Shown: positions 11,009-23,207 of the stretch, one piece after another
Numbering within the stretch: position 1 is the stretch's first letter
Layout of the letters: each line of letters opens with the position of its first letter
Assembly (NCBI RefSeq): GCF_023078275.1
Contig: NC_062979.1
Coordinates: forward strand, 9,926,502-9,990,501
Source: Leguminivora glycinivorella
Lineage: Eukaryota > Arthropoda > Insecta > Lepidoptera > Tortricidae
Reading direction: 5' to 3'
Length of the DNA: 64,000 nucleotides
The notes under the pieces: model-generated
The model's input: only the letters and a program-made list of their open reading frames with translations
Databases searched by the model: none
Told to the model about the DNA's origin: nothing
Made by a program: the position numbers and the translations under genes

Positions 11009-11240
11009 ACTAGCTTTTGCCCGCGGCTTCGCTCGCGTTAAATTCGAAAATTGCGGAATGCTCCATACAAACTTCCACCCCCCATTTTAGGGAAGTGGGG
11101 GTTAGAAAGAGACAAAAAGTAGCCTATGTCGCTCTCCATCCCTTCAACTATCTCCACTTAAAAAATCACGTCGATTCGTCGCTCCGTTTTGCCGTGAAAG
11201 ACGGACAAACAAATAGACACATTTATATATTAGTATGGAT
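11009..11240 (+). mobile_element. Short lepidopteran non-LTR retroelement (RTE/SINE type), second copy
   Basis: Same family and orientation as 1628-1862: ACTAGCTTTTGCCCGCGGCT at the 5' end and TTAGTATGGAT at the 3' end. Confidence 0.7.
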
Positions 11241-11329
11241 ATTGAAACCTAAAGTATGTTTTACAGAGCACATAATGGTGTACGTACGAGTAGTACTTGT
11301 ATCATGCCGCAGTTGATACTGTGACAGTC

Positions 11330-11523
11330 TCAGTGACAGGTCGTTGATAACCCGCATCTCTTGCGCGCGTGACAGTTGAGTGCCGCGTTCTATGCGAATA
11401 CGCCGTGGGTCAGCGCGGGCGCCGCACAAAGCCAGTTCTACTGCAACCTCCGACTCGCCTGTATGACTCGTTAACCGAACAATCCAGTGTTTATATTGTG
11501 CATGTTGACTTAAACTATTTACA
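11330..11523 (+). promoter_or_regulatory. Probable promoter and 5' UTR of transporter A
   Basis: A locally GC-rich stretch (for example CAGCGCGGGCGCCGCACAAA near 11413) lies directly upstream of the first ATG. This is unlike the AT-rich surroundings and fits a promoter/5' UTR. No clear TATA box or initiator could be fixed, so the start of transcription is unknown. Confidence 0.45.
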
Positions 11524-11554
11524 ATGGATAAACAGGACCCCATCAAAGAAAACG
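11524..11554 (+). CDS. Transporter A first coding exon (MDKQDPIKEN)
   Basis: ATG GAT AAA CAG GAC CCC ATC AAA GAA AAC G, then donor GTACGT at 11555. It leaves one base that completes a Gly codon with the first two bases at 18320, giving an unbroken frame across a 6.77 kb intron. Short hydrophilic N-termini on a separate exon are usual in this family. The assignment rests on phase, donor quality and GC-rich upstream DNA; no transcript was available. Confidence 0.6.
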
Positions 11555-14500
11555 GTACGTAAAGCGAGGGAGAAAGTTGCGCGAGGTAATGACCCCGATA
11601 AATATTGCAAATTGCAATCTTATAGATAAACCTTGGAAAGTCTGTTTTAACATTAGTGAAGGTCCCAGCTGTATTAGGCTTTTGTCTTTTGATAAAATAT
11701 AAATACGTACTTACGTGCTTATTTTATTTATTATTTGTGGCAATTGTGGTTCAGTATTATTACGTTCGTTCATGCATTTTTATTGTTGTATTGTAAATGA
11801 TTCATTAATTTAATTTAATAGGACTTTTAATAACTTAAGAGTTACTCAAAAAGATGTAGGTACTTTTTAGCAGGTATTTTGATTTTTACTTTAGTTGTTT
11901 ATTTTTGTTTCATATTAGTCATATTATAGATACATATTTTTTAGTCACTGACATATTACACATGTAAAATCAGGTAACTCACGTAAAATTGTCGAAGATG
12001 ACTGAGTCTGCGTCAGGATACCATCGGCATAGCGCGTGCTCAATGAAAATGCTCCTCGTGTCGAGCGATCTTCGACAATTTTTACGTGAGTTACCCGACT
12101 TTACATGTTTATTATAGGTATAATTTATTGGGCCACTTGCACCAATGAAAATGGAGGGTTAGCCCACCATTTTATATGGAATTTGACAGTTGGCAGCCCA
12201 CGAAGTGCGTTTTCACACCGATCCGATATCGGATGTAGGACCGATATACAGTCGCCATCTTGGATTTTTTCCATCCGATATCGGAATAATCCTAACTCCG
12301 AATATATAATAGTACAAGTACATCCTGATATCGGATCGGATAATGTTAAAACGAATTAATACTCACATAAAATGTTATACTATTATATTCAAGTCTTGGG
12401 TACTTTCTAAGTATATATACTGTATTTATTTATTTTTGTTCAAGTTCCAACATTACAAGCCTTATTGAACTTTTTCGTGGGACTTAATTAGTAGTAGATC
12501 TGTGTAAGAATGTCCTATGGTATTTATTTTATTCATGATGTCTATTTAACTAAGTATTATTAGCCATTCGACACGCGGACATCACATATGAACCTTAAAA
12601 AACTCGCGACGTAAAGTAACAATAGAAAGTGCGAACGTGCATTCCGTGAGAACGCGCGCCACCCTTAATAATGTACTTGTTGCGCGGCGATAGAATCGCG
12701 GAGTAAGCCGCCCCTGCTCTGAGTTAAGTGGTTGGTGCAAGTAATAAAAAAAAAAATGAGTAATTAACCACAGATTAATAATAAGTTACTAACGTAAGTT
12801 AAACTAAACAGTGACCCGGCACCTAGATGCCACTTCCAGTCATTGTCAATGAAAGTGGCCGAAGGGCAGCTATTGGACATTAGCGTGTCGAACACTGGTA
12901 CTTTTACCTTATAATGATAAAACGTGATGAAAGTAATTAGCTAATGATCGTAATCGACGTTAGATTGCGGTATTTGCAACCTCCAACCGCGGTGCTCGCT
13001 GGAATTCGCGGCTAGGTTAGGTCGCGTAAACAACCTAGGTAGACAAGACTTATACAAACAAACATAATTGCCATTTTCTTTCCTGGGTAATATTTTGATA
13101 CAATTTTATGTAAATCGTGACTGTTATAAAGTTAGATTTTAGAATATCGGCAAGTAGAATTATTAAAATGCAAAAAAAAAAATTAAAAGGTAAATGGAAA
13201 ACCATAACTACCGCCAATAATAAAAAATACCTTTTTGGCACAGAACCCTTAAAATATATAATCATCTAGCAATAGTAGGTACATTACGATACAAGTGCGG
13301 AAAAAAGGAAGTTAGAAACGAGAGGCTATAAATTAAAACACGACCGAAGGGAGTGTTTTAAATCGACACGAGTTACGAATTTCCTTTTCGCACGTGTATC
13401 GTACGACGTTTTTCAGTACAGATGAGCCTTCGAAGTTTCAACCTGACATATAATGAACCACTTCTCGCACTAGTGCGTAAAAAAACACCATCTGTACTGA
13501 AAAAAATATTTGTCAATATATTTTATATTCAGGGAGCAAAAGTGAGGACTATCTTGTATGGAGAATCGGCCGTCTCCTTTCCCCTAAACCTCGTGGCGAG
13601 TCAGGGTCGTTACGGATAAAGGCACCCATCTTTGTGCTCATCGTGATCGTGACAGAATCGTTGAATCATGGCAAAAACTGACCCTGTGAGACCAACCCAT
13701 TCGAACTTTACGATAGGATGTTAAGATACGTCAACTTCTGTATTAATTTGAAGTACGATATACATCCGCAAGAGTGATTCAATTGAAAGTTAAAATCTGA
13801 AAAGTTGTTGTTTAAGAGGATACGGTAGCGAAAATGCTAAAATGGAAAGGAGCCCCCATTTCAACTTGAGAATTTTAGTTAAATATACAAGTGTTATTAA
13901 CTAGATTTATCGAAAAAAAATTGTTCATTAAGAACAACTCAGTCAAAAGATATTTCAAAAAAATCTTTAAAATCGAGGTTCCGTTCTCGACTCTTTCCTC
14001 CTCCAAAACTTAATCAATTGGAACGAAATTTGAGAATCTGAATAACAATGAAATAATCTATGTCGGACCGTTTAGCTTTTTTGGTTCATTGTTAACAATC
14101 TTGAGTATCACACCTTTTTTTGCGCCAAAAAAAGCAGAATTTTTTGATTGGCAAAAAAAGCTGAATATCAAAAAAATCAAAACGGTCCGACACAGATAAA
14201 AATAATAACAATCTGTGTTGAAAAAATCATTGCTCTATCTTCAAAAACCAGGGAGGAAATAGTCGAGAGCGTTTGTATGGAGAATTGACCCCTACCGTAT
14301 CGTCTTAAGTTACAAGTTGTTCTCGAGATATTTAGTAATGTGACAGACGGACAGATAGACGGACAGAGCGGCGCCATAAGGGTTCCTTTTGTACCTTATT
14401 GGTTGGGAACCCTAAAAATGATATGAATATTTTTTTTGGTGCTATGGTTGACTGGACTGGAACAATTGTCAAAGCGGAACCCAGGCTCCCAGGAGCCGTG

Positions 14501-17500
14501 GCAAATGCCGGGATAACGGAAGGAGGATGATGATGGTTGACTGGTAGAGAATGCCTTTTGGCATTAAGTCCGCCATTTGTACATTTTTGTGTAAATTTAG
14601 TGCAATAAAGTTCAAATAAATAAATAAATATTTCAACATTTAAAAGTTGATAATAAAATGTAATTTTTAGCAGTCAACATGAGATCACAACATAGTGTCA
14701 GGTTACTATTACTACCCCCCATGAGGATAAAATGCAAGTTTATCATCAGTATTTAAACAATGAAATCTTTTTAAGTAAGACTTCTCTGTTATATTTTGTA
14801 AAACTAGTTTTTATTTATTTATTTAAACTTTATTCCACAAATATACAAAAAAAGAGTACAAATGGCACACTTAACGCCTTGAGGCATTCTCTACCAGTCA
14901 ACCATTGGGCTAAACAGAAACATTAGTTTTTGGGGTACTAAGTCAATAAGATTGTTAAATAAAGGCGTAGGTATTGAATTGAATCGAGCATACCTATGTA
15001 TTACCAAGTATTACCTAATAGATCAAGGCTAGTGACCTTTTTGATACATTTGTCGAAGCGCGAAGCTATTTATACCTTTTTAATATTCACTGCAACTGGT
15101 AACATAGTTTACTTTCCTACCTAGGTTTTCATATTTATAAAACGGATGGACACGGAGTTATTTACGAAATTATCGCGTTCACTTATGAATTTGACGTCAA
15201 AGATTCTTCATTCACTTAGCTATAGAACCAAATAATTTTTAACCGTCGCCTCAAATCTCTCAAGAAAAACGGTTCTCAAGTCGTCTGTATGTTTTTTTTA
15301 ACCGCCTTCCAAATCTCAAGGGAAGGGGTTCTCAATTCGTCTGTATTTTTTTTTAATGTTTGTTCCTCGATATCTCCGTCGTTACTGGACCGATTTTGAA
15401 AAATTTTTTTTTGATTGAATGTATATGCATACAGATTGGTCTCATTTTTCTCAGAACCCAGTTCTGATGATGGGATCCTGGAGAAATCGAGGGAACTCCT
15501 CAAATCTGAAAGGCATACATATGGTGATTTTTGTGTTTTTAAAGGAACAGCATGCATTTACGTACGGAACAGTGCATTACACACACATTACATACACATA
15601 CACATAGTACATTTGGTGCAGTGGAACTGCTGATGATGGTCAGAACGGAACTCCTCAAATCTGAACGGCACGCTTATAGTTACTTTGGTATTTTTATAAG
15701 AACAGCATGCACTTACGTTCAGAACAGTGACATTTGGTGCAGTGGAACTCCTGATGATGGTCAGAACGGAACTCCTCAAATCTGAACGGCACGCTTATAG
15801 TGACTTTGGTATTTTTATAAGAACAGCATGCACTTACGTCCAGAATAGTGACATTTGTTACCCGATTTCTATACAGTCTCGGTAACAAAAAAGGAAAGTT
15901 TCATACAATCAACCTAGGACATTTTGGGAAACCTAGTGGATCTTCCTTTTTTTTTTCTTTTTTTTTTTGTAATTATGAATTACTTATGTAAATAATTTAT
16001 GTGTTTACCATGAATAAACTATTGAATCTGAATCTGAATCTTCCTCAGCATCATGGACTCTATCAACCTACCAATTTTTATCCAAATCGGAGACGTGATC
16101 CAAAATTCGCCGGTCCCAAGTAACACTGTCGGATTTGCGAAATGACTACTTTCCATCAGCAGAGCCAATCAAAGTTTTGCAAACAGGTTTTTGCTCTATA
16201 AAATTGTCAAATTATGATATTAAGTTATAAAATTTAGGAATAGTTACTATTTTTAGATACTCTTAAGATGTGCATAAGTAAAAATAAGAAAATACTTGAG
16301 GAAACCTCAGAAATAGTACAACCGACATTCTTGCTAGGAGATTATTAAATGATTTTGTCGGATGTGTCACATACTACTTTTTTGTTTGGACATGGTTCAT
16401 ATAAAATGGTCGTATGTGTCACTAACGCCTTTTTTTATTGGACAATAGGTAATAATATGGGTCGCATGTGTCATTTACGACTAAATTACCTGTGTTGTGC
16501 ATTTTCTTCTATAGTGGTGAAATACGACAGCTAGATGTTGTGGTTTGTGTTTAGAGTGTGTGAGCTCGCGAAGTCGGCGGTTATCCATACAATATTGTAG
16601 GTAGTGGCACAAACGACCGCGTCGCCCTACCCGCGCTCCCGCTAACATTGTTACAACGCGACATCCGACATTGTAAACTAGACGCTGTGTAAGATACGAC
16701 GTTCTTGTGACATATTATTTCGGAAAATAGAGAGAAAATGTAAAATTCTGAAAATGTCATATTATAAATTTGGATGTTTTAAGATCATTAATGCAATAAA
16801 ATGAAAATGACGATTTTGTAGATCTGACAGTGTTACTTGGGACCGTCGAAATGTACAAACTTTTCGGGAATTGCACACCTTTTGCCTTCTTGGAAAAATG
16901 CAAGTCATACGAACGATATGACCAAATCACAGATATACAAGTTTTTTTATCAAGTATTAGGTATCTTACCAAGCTCGGCGCGTCGTTAAACATATTGATC
17001 TTGATCAACTCGTGGACTAGGACTATGTAAATATACAGGGTAAACCTAAAAACCTAATACGGGCGAACCTCTTAACGGTGGTGAGTATAGGACGTATAAA
17101 ATGTAATTAGATAACTTTTACTTAAAATTGAAATATTTTTTTTATCCATACAAATTAATTCGGCCCGCAACGTAATGCAAACACACTCCCGTTAAACGCT
17201 CGTTGACAGTTGTCATTGATTGTCATCGCAACCACGTTTACAGTACATTGCTGCTGAGATTTTTTTCAAAAATTCATTATGGGGTGAAAATTAAGAGTAA
17301 GGTGCTCTCGGTGAGTTTTACTCGATTTTGCGTATAGGAGTACTTATACATGTGTTTGTCAAGCTTTTATTTCGGATCAGGAATCTGTGGTACTCAAACT
17401 TTAATGACACATTTATATCCACCATCAATAGTTTCCAAGGGGTCGCCTTATGATAATGTACCTACTTAATAAAAATCCACATATATAAGGCTTAGTCTTT

Positions 17501-20227
17501 AACCTTTAAAAAAACGCAAGTAATGCACATAACCTTGGGTGGAAGACCTCCTAGACCTTTATCAATCCATGTTGATGACACACGTGCTTCGTTAAAATTC
17601 ACCGAATGGACCTGAAGGCAAATGTACATATTTTAGAATCGTTATATCCGAATAACAAAAGAACTTAATTTTGTTTGTTTGAGAACCACTGGCTATTACT
17701 TAGAGAAAACAAGGTCGGGTAATTCCGGTACACTTTGTGACACGGAATTCCCCACTTCGGGTAAATCTGAAAATGTAATAAAATTCAAGCTAGAATAGTT
17801 TAAACCGATTTAAAATGGCTAAAAAATGAAAATCTCTCAAACACAAAGGCAGTCAATTCATTTACTCACCAAAGTACAGAGTTAGCGATGGTCGTCTAAT
17901 TCCGAATGACAAAAAAACGGGAATTTTTCACTCGCTCACAAATCTGAAGCGCCACAAGCGTAGTTTCGCCGCTAGCGTCTCGAGCCAACTTACGCTGGGA
18001 GGGAGATACTTGAACGTCATAGAGTGCGTTGCCAGAGCAAATTATGTAGCCGCATTTAGTAGATATTAGTAATTTTCGGAATATCCCGAATTTCGGAATT
18101 AGCCGAGTAAACCTTAAATCAAAAACACCTCTTAATTAATGATAACAATATTGAATTATACGCCTGGTTTCATTTATCGCCCTTATTACGTTTACGCGCT
18201 GTATATTTAAAAACTTTATATGATTTTCATCGATATTTCAAGACATTTTTAACAAATGAATGTTCTTACTTCTTGTGTACTAAACATATAGCTAATTCAA
18301 GCTGTTTCTCTTTGTTCAGGGGCCAATGTGCAAGAAAAACCTCCTCCTCAGACTGATTTGATACAACGGATAATAGGCTCATTCGGCAGATATCAACTGT
18401 TTCTATGCCTCCTTATATTTTTAACGAAGTTTCCCGTCGCATTCCACCAAATGGCGATATTGTTCCTGGCTCCAAAAGTCAGCTACACATGCGCAGACAC
18501 CGGCGGAGAGGCTACGTGTCCGTGCCCCAATCCAGAATATGACACGTCCATGTTCAACCAGAGCATAATAATGAAGTGGGACTTGATATGTGAAAGGAAA
18601 TGGTTGACTAGTTTTACACAGACGCTGTTTCAATTGGGCACGCTGCTGGGCAGCGTACTGTTTGGAATGGCATCCGACAGGTGACATTGAACTTGTTAAT
18701 TGTATAATGTGTACTACTCTACATTCAATAGTATAAAGTATTATAGTACTAGTGGCTACTACATAAAATGCTGCGACGCGAATAAACATATTGCTTAACT
18801 TTAGACATAAGTAATATAATTTATAAATAACTGTGCCAATGTAATCATCGTTAAAAGATGATTTCTAAATATTTATCATATTAGATTTTGCCCCATTGAG
18901 ACACTTACGTTGCGGTTACAGACAGCACGTGACTGGACTTGTGACATTACTTGCGCCTAACTTACTTTTTTCCGCTTTCAGATTCGGGAGAAAGTATCCC
19001 TTGCTGGTGGCAATCGTGATACAAGTGACCATGGGAATAGCAGCGGCATTTGTCCCCGGCTACTGGGAGTTCACGTTTCTTCGATTTTTAGTGGGCATGT
19101 CCGTCGGAGGTACCATGGTTACTGGATTCGTCATAGTTATGGAATTCGTGGGCACCCAGTATCGTGACGTTATATCGGCATTGTATCAAGTACCCTTCAA
19201 TATGGGGCATATGCTGTTACCCGTGTTCGGGTATTTCTTCAGGGATTATTCAAACTTCCAACTCGCCATCTCGATACCAACAATAATACTGTTATCGTAT
19301 TTCTGCCTTGTACCCGAAACACCACGCTGGTTGATAGCAGTTAAGAGAACTGAAGAGGCTGTCAAAATTTTAGAATCTGTTGCAAAAGTGTAAGTATTAA
19401 GATAATATAATATGTTAATACTTATCAGATATGTAGATATCTACTTGTGAAAATCGGATAAGTAAGGCAAACGTTTACATTTGTTATGTGTGAGTAATAC
19501 AATCTATACGGCACATGCTTTTCTTTTCAGAAATAAACGTCCAACAGAAGCTATTCGAACTGACATTGAAAAATACCAAGCTGCACTTCAAAACACGCAG
19601 CTTAAAAAGGGGAACATTTTAGACCTCTTTCGAACTCCGAACATACGAAAAAATATTTTAGCCATGGCGTTTAATTGGCTAACGTGCAGCTATTGCTTCT
19701 ACGGCGTGTCGCAGTACGTAGGACAACTCAGTGGGAACGTCTTCACCAACGTCGCCGCCAGTGCCAGCGTGACTCTCCTCGGCTCGCTCTGTTCCATACC
19801 GCTTATGAAAGTTATGGGAAGAAAGACCATTATCATCATCTTTAATTTCATTTGCGCGTTTTGCCTCCTCATTCTGACTGTGATTCCAGAAGGGCCGGGT
19901 ACAGTAGTCTGTGCAAGTGTAGGAGTAGTTTCTAGTTTTATAGTTTTCGTTGTGGTGTACTTGTACTGCACGGAACTGTTTCCGACAGTGGTGCGGAATG
20001 CTGCGCTGGGTTTTTCTTCGATGATGGCGCGCGTGGGGTCTATGATCGCCCCGTTCGTGATCGAGTCGAGCAGCCGCGGCCGGTGGGTGCCGCCCGTGCT
20101 GTTTGCCATCTTGCCCCTCGTAGCAGGCTTCGTAGCTTTCTTACTTCCTGAAACCAAAGGCTGTGAATTAATGGTGACCATAGAAGAAGGTGAACAATTT
20201 GGAAAAAAACCGGATAGAAGAAATTAG
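11524..20227 (+). CDS. Organic cation transporter-like protein A (SLC22/Orct family, MFS), four coding exons
   Basis: Plasma-membrane transporter of the major facilitator superfamily; family members move organic cations such as carnitine-like or choline-like solutes. The substrate here is unknown. Exons 11524-11554, 18320-18680, 18982-19389 and 19531-20227 join in phase (1, 2, 2) into 498 codons plus TAG, slightly short for SLC22 (usually about 520-560) because the first extracellular loop is compact. Seen: TM1 near residues 36-60; a Cys-containing loop with WDLICERKWL; GMASDRFGRKYP, the MFS loop 2-3 signature, near 126-138; PETPRWL near 242-248; ELFPTVVRNAALGFSSMMAR near 415-435; LPETKG near 472. 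About twelve hydrophobic segments. AATAAA at 20322-20327. A close paralog lies 10 kb downstream. The family is certain, the ortholog is not. Confidence 0.88.
11960..12108. mobile_element. MITE with about 40 bp inverted ends
   Basis: ACATGTAAAATCAGGTAACT on the left is mirrored by AGTTACCCGACTTTACATGT on the right, and the inner CACGTAAAATTGTCGAAGAT also pairs. Target duplication not resolved. Confidence 0.6.
12205..12353. mobile_element. GTGCGTTTTCAC MITE, diverged copy 1
   Basis: Left end GTGCGTTTTCACACCGATCC, then CGATATCGGATG; the right end carries TATCGGATCGGATAATG. Same family as 22134-22266 and 34057-34188, but longer inside and more diverged; flanking duplication unclear. Confidence 0.6.
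12354..13289. other. Intron 1 of transporter A, no feature seen
   Basis: AT-rich intron DNA of about 940 bp. No repeat shared with other parts of the window was noticed. The frame at 13050-13265 (minus) lacks any recognisable motif. Confidence 0.4.
13290..13515. repeat. Inverted-repeat relic related to 6.83 kb
   Basis: GAAGTTAGAAACGAGAGGC and CACGAGTTACGAATTTCC flank an inner AAAACACGACCGAAGGGAGT near-palindrome. CAGTACAGATG at 13415 is mirrored by CATCTGTACTG near 13490. Probably a degraded mobile element. Confidence 0.4.
13812..14416 (-). mobile_element. Diverged relative of the 8.2/40.2 kb repeat
   Basis: Ends with a GACAGACGGACAGATAGACG tract, then CATAAGGGTTCC and GGGAACCCTAAAAATG, the same terminal layout as the minus-oriented copy at 40244-40832. 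Interior sequence differs. AAGAGGATACGGTAG at 13814 pairs with CTACCGTATCGTCTT near 14295. Confidence 0.45.
14440..14635 (+). mobile_element. LINE 3' tail fragment
   Basis: GGCAAATGCCGGGATAACGG, AGGAGGATGATGATGG and GGTAGAGAATGCCTTTTGGC, ending in a (AAATAAAT)n tail. I associate this 3' end with lepidopteran non-LTR elements. No ORF remains. Confidence 0.6.
14810..14925 (-). mobile_element. LINE 3' tail fragment, inverted
   Basis: Starts with TTTATTTATTTATTTAAAC and contains GCCTTGAGGCATTCTCTACC, the reverse complement of the tail motif at 14550. It is head-to-head with the copy at 14440-14635. Confidence 0.6.
15465..15870. repeat. About 121 bp tandem repeat, roughly three units
   Basis: Units start GGAACTCCTCAAATCTGA at 15492, 15647 and 15768; each carries TTTTTATAAGAACAGCATGC and ACATTTGGTGCAGTGGAACT. 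The last two starts are 121 bp apart. The same unit recurs as an inverted pair at 23690-23995 and as a fragment at 29410-29520. Confidence 0.7.
15930..16045 (+). mobile_element. LINE-like 3' end with (GAATCT)n tail
   Basis: TTATGTGTTTACCATGAATA followed by AAACTATTGAATCTGAATCT, a simple-repeat tail typical of some non-LTR elements. A diverged copy lies near 38860-38895. Confidence 0.4.
16046..18319. other. 3' part of transporter A intron 1
   Basis: About 2.3 kb without a coding frame I trust. 17036-17330 (ACAGGGTAAACCTAAAAACC onward) may be the end of a DNA element but no partner end was found. Confidence 0.4.
18320..18680 (+). CDS. Transporter A exon 2: N-terminus, TM1, extracellular loop, TM2
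   Basis: Acceptor TTGTTCAG ends at 18319, donor GTGACA at 18681. Encodes DLIQRIIGSFGRYQLFLCLL, the TM1 region, Cys residues in SYTCADTGGEATCPCPNPEY, WDLICERKWL, and LGSVLFGMASDR. The exon ends inside the SDR/FGRK motif. Confidence 0.9.
18982..19389 (+). CDS. Transporter A exon 3: TM3-TM6 region
   Basis: Acceptor CTTTCAG ends at 18981, donor GTAAGT at 19390. Starts FGRKYPLLVAIV, includes FLRFLVGMSVGGTMVTG and the VPETPRWLIAVKR cytoplasmic signature, and ends in the middle of a Val codon. Exactly the same length (408 nt) as exon 3 of transporter B. Confidence 0.9.
19531..20227 (+). CDS. Transporter A exon 4: central loop and TM7-TM12
   Basis: Acceptor TTTTCAG ends at 19530; stop TAG 20225-20227. 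Carries the loop KYQAALQNTQLKKGNILDLF, then MALNWL-like TM7 (AMAFNWLTCSYCFYG) to the LPETKG motif and an acidic tail. Confidence 0.9.
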
Positions 20228-20321
20228 ATAGGTACTTTGTCCTTTTCTCATTAGATTAACTTTTGTCGCTTTTAAGTCATATAATTAAATAAGATAATCG
20301 TAATATTGTTACCTAGCTGTA

Positions 20322-20327
20322 AATAAA
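20322..20327 (+). promoter_or_regulatory. Polyadenylation signal of transporter A
   Basis: AATAAA 95 nt after the stop codon in otherwise short 3' UTR-like DNA. Confidence 0.55.
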
Positions 20328-20497
20328 TTATATAATTGTACAGAAAAAACTTTATTTCAGAAACAAAACCTGATACCTATTTAGTTATATGAGCAAAACA
20401 AACAGTGACTTATTATAAACAACTTGAACTAAACAATTTAATATGTGTACAAAATATGTGTAAAATACACAAATTAATATATATTTACAAATAAAAA

Positions 20498-20625
20498 ATG
20501 CTCCCCCGATCATCCTCGGAGGTGATGGTGCCCAGTAGGCTGGCAGCGTTGCCTTTCTTGAATGGGCAAACTTATTCGCTGGCCAAAGTAGCTGCCAGCC
20601 CTCTGGTCACCGGATACGTTAACCC
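20498..20625 (-). pseudogene. C-terminal relic of a mobile-element ORF (GDQRAGSYFGQRISL type)
   Basis: Minus strand reads SGDQRAGSYFGQRISLPIQ, then a one-base shift gives KGNAASLLGTITSEDDRGSI. From memory this is the conserved C-terminus (GDxRAGSFxxQRISLAIQRG and NAAS-x-LGT) of an ORF widespread in invertebrate mobile elements. The same protein type is seen at 25630-26090. Frameshifted and isolated, so dead. Confidence 0.55.
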
Positions 20626-20654
20626 CGCGTTGAGATATTTCCTTGTATATTCTA

Positions 20655-21450
20655 TTACAGTAAAATGATTTTGGCGGAAGATGAGATCTTATATTTATCT
20701 TAGATAACTCCATACAAATATGATTACGCAGATGTCTTATAAATTGTTGTCCGACCGACACCCTGATAACCACGAGAGGCGAAAGGATAACATAACAAGA
20801 TAAAGGGATCAAGATTCAAAATATTCACATTTTTTTATATAAATGTGTACCTAGGCCTAGTAATGATTCATGAATGTTCTATCTAATGTATGACGGCAAG
20901 AAGCATTAATATTATTTATCGTATGGCAGCTAAAACTAGTATATACATAATATACATTATACAGCGTGTGGAGTCCATACCTGTGAACAATTTAACTAGT
21001 TATAGTATTGACTATTGATCAGACGAATGGTATAGGATAAACATTTTGTTAAAAAGTGTTATCAATGAAGACATATTATTTTTTAAGCGTTCGTTGGGAC
21101 ATTTTTATACAAGTTGATGGACAATGATGATGTTTATAAGAGTAAGTTATACGAGTATGTAATATGTACTATGTTCGGGTGAAATCTTGCGACTCAATTA
21201 TCGAAGCAGATATCTTTTTAATCATAACTTTGATTATTTTCAAGTTTAACAAAATGTAATAATTAGTGTTGTTTAGAAAATAAAATATACGTATGTACAA
21301 CGAAGAGCCGACACATTACGATTAACTATTGCAATATACGACTTAATAATTTGACGACACTGATATTTACTTGTTATTGTAAAATGTATAGGTTTTTGGC
21401 GCAATGTCGGATATTATTATATTTCACCACATCAACTGGATAACCTTTAG
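20655..21450. repeat. 3' flank of transporter A, duplicated downstream of transporter B
   Basis: Blocks match 36445-36632 (AAATTGTTGTCCGACCGA, GGGATCAAGATTCAAAATAT) and 37670-38660 (GAAGAGCCGACACATTACGA, GTTATTGTAAAATGTAT). They show that the gene duplication carried about 1.2 kb of downstream DNA, later spread apart in copy B by insertions. Confidence 0.7.
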
Positions 21451-21542
21451 GTTCTCTTGATACTTTTGTAAAATATTGTATTATACTTGGTGTCAAAATT
21501 TATTTATCCTACGTACCTTGAAAGCCTCACAGAAGTCACAGT

Positions 21543-21640
21543 GTTCTAGATTCCATATTCCGAACCACTCGTTACGCTCGCGGTTCAATATTGGAATCTT
21601 TCGCTTGCTCGGGTTTTACCCCCTTGTAAAACAATTGACA
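21543..21640 (-). repeat. Repeat family T fragment
   Basis: CCGAACCACTCGTTACGCTC and TTTACCCCCTTGTAAAAC match the inverted family at 9.2-10.8 kb. The related stretch 35938-36330 follows the stop codon of transporter B. Confidence 0.55.
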
Positions 21641-22133
21641 ATACCTTTTTAGGCGGAGGACCTATAAAACAATAGATATTCCATTAGGTACAATAACCGG
21701 GTTATTATAGCTGGCATATATTACCCTTGCAGATTCCTAAGGTCCTATTCTCTCTATCGTCTTATCTTTAAATGTTATCTACATTACCCCGATATTACAT
21801 AGTCCGACCTAGGTTTTCATATGTTCGTATTTGGTTCATATCAAAGAAACTTTTTTTTTAGCTTCTAAATTGACTATTCATTATTTGATACACACCAAAA
21901 ACGAACGTTTAAAGAATTTAAATTGGATGCTAGAACTAAAAACGTTAAACGGAAACCGATTCTAAAAAAAAATCTTATTTTGGAAATTACTCAAAAACGG
22001 TGAACATTTTACTGAGGCCATGTTAGGTTGGTTAGGATCCTATTGAGCTGCCCTACCTCCGGTGTCATTGTGGCGTGGTTCTGGGACACTCTGTATAGCG
22101 CAGGGAGAAGGTCGTCAAACTTTATGGGCCTAA

Positions 22134-22266
22134 CGCCGTTTTCACATTATCCGATCCGATATCGGATGTCGGAAGGATTTCCATAGAAAAAATCCAAGAT
22201 GGCGCCTGTAATGTATGGGATATCTGTCTAACATCCGATATCGGATCGGATAATGTGAAAACGCAC
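22134..22266. mobile_element. Harbinger-type MITE (GTGCGTTTTCAC family), copy 2
   Basis: Inverted ends CGTTTTCACATTATCCGATC and its complement, with inner CGATATCGGATG; TAA on both sides (22131-22133, 22267-22269). TWA duplications are the rule for PIF/Harbinger elements. Confidence 0.75.
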
Positions 22267-22953
22267 TAACTCGCCGCCGCCGGAATGTATGAAAGAAACG
22301 CGGAGGTGTGAGCGGAGTCTGACTTTCTATATTTGACAGTTCTTTGTCATCCTACTTCTATGCTAGGAACATAATACTGGTCGGGAGTACCTAATTGTCA
22401 ATGTCAAATATATTATTCACAATGTCCACACAATGTCAAATACTTTGCTTAGCAAACCCATAGTTTGGACTTTTTAGGATTTTTTACAACTGAATTTTTT
22501 GGTACCGCATCAAGATGCTTGGAAATTTGATGAACCTGCGTATGGGATCAGGTTTGGGTGATAGCAAAGGTGCGTCTCCCTTTCATTATATGTTTTTATC
22601 ATTGCGTCTTTGAACTCCTTTGTCGCGCCTGAAAAGACCTTTGGCCCAGGTAAAGGTACTCCTACTCCTGCGGGCGCAGCGCACTAGTATGATTAACCCT
22701 ATCGCGTTGGTGCGTCTCTATTTTATATGTGGTTCTAATAAGTAACCGGTCGGGGGCGCTGTTATTTAAAACGTAATTTTTCCGAGTTTTCTGAAAACGT
22801 CAAAAACTCATGATAGTCATGATAGATACTCGAGATTGCCTTTCGACGTCAGCAGTTAAGTAGCAAAATTGGTCGCGTGACCGGTAATAAATAGCAAACT
22901 AACTAGCTTATCACTGGTTGTTATTGTAGTACGAGTTCTTAACCAGATCTTTA
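22267..22953. other. Intergenic stretch, nothing recognised
   Basis: About 690 bp. The ATG at 22283 with GCG-rich surroundings was considered as a first exon for transporter B but its possible donor has the wrong phase. Confidence 0.4.
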
Positions 22954-23207
22954 GTCCCGTCTGGCAGAAAGCATGAAACTTGGCATGTATGTAGCTTATA
23001 GGGTTATAAGAAAAAATAGAAGTAGAAACACGCCGAGGTGTCAATGTTTCCCCTCCTTCCCCCACTTTTGTATCCCTGTTTTCAGTTTTTTTATATTTCT
23101 ATGAAAACTGTAAAAGCTACAATAATAACGTCTCAGAGAAGTATATTCTCTATAAAATTCCCTACAATATTGTCTTTGGAAGTATATAGCTAGAACTTAT
23201 AATTTTC

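Noticed and set aside
18328..18684. Transporter A starting at the in-exon GTG at 18328
   Set aside because: The frame is open through the acceptor at 18319 and joins in phase to an ATG exon at 11524; GTG starts are not expected in animals.
19699..20181. Long minus-strand frames opposite the transporter last exons (also 35413-35961, 18421-18789)
   Set aside because: Antisense shadows of the transporter coding sequence; they mirror each other because the genes are paralogs.
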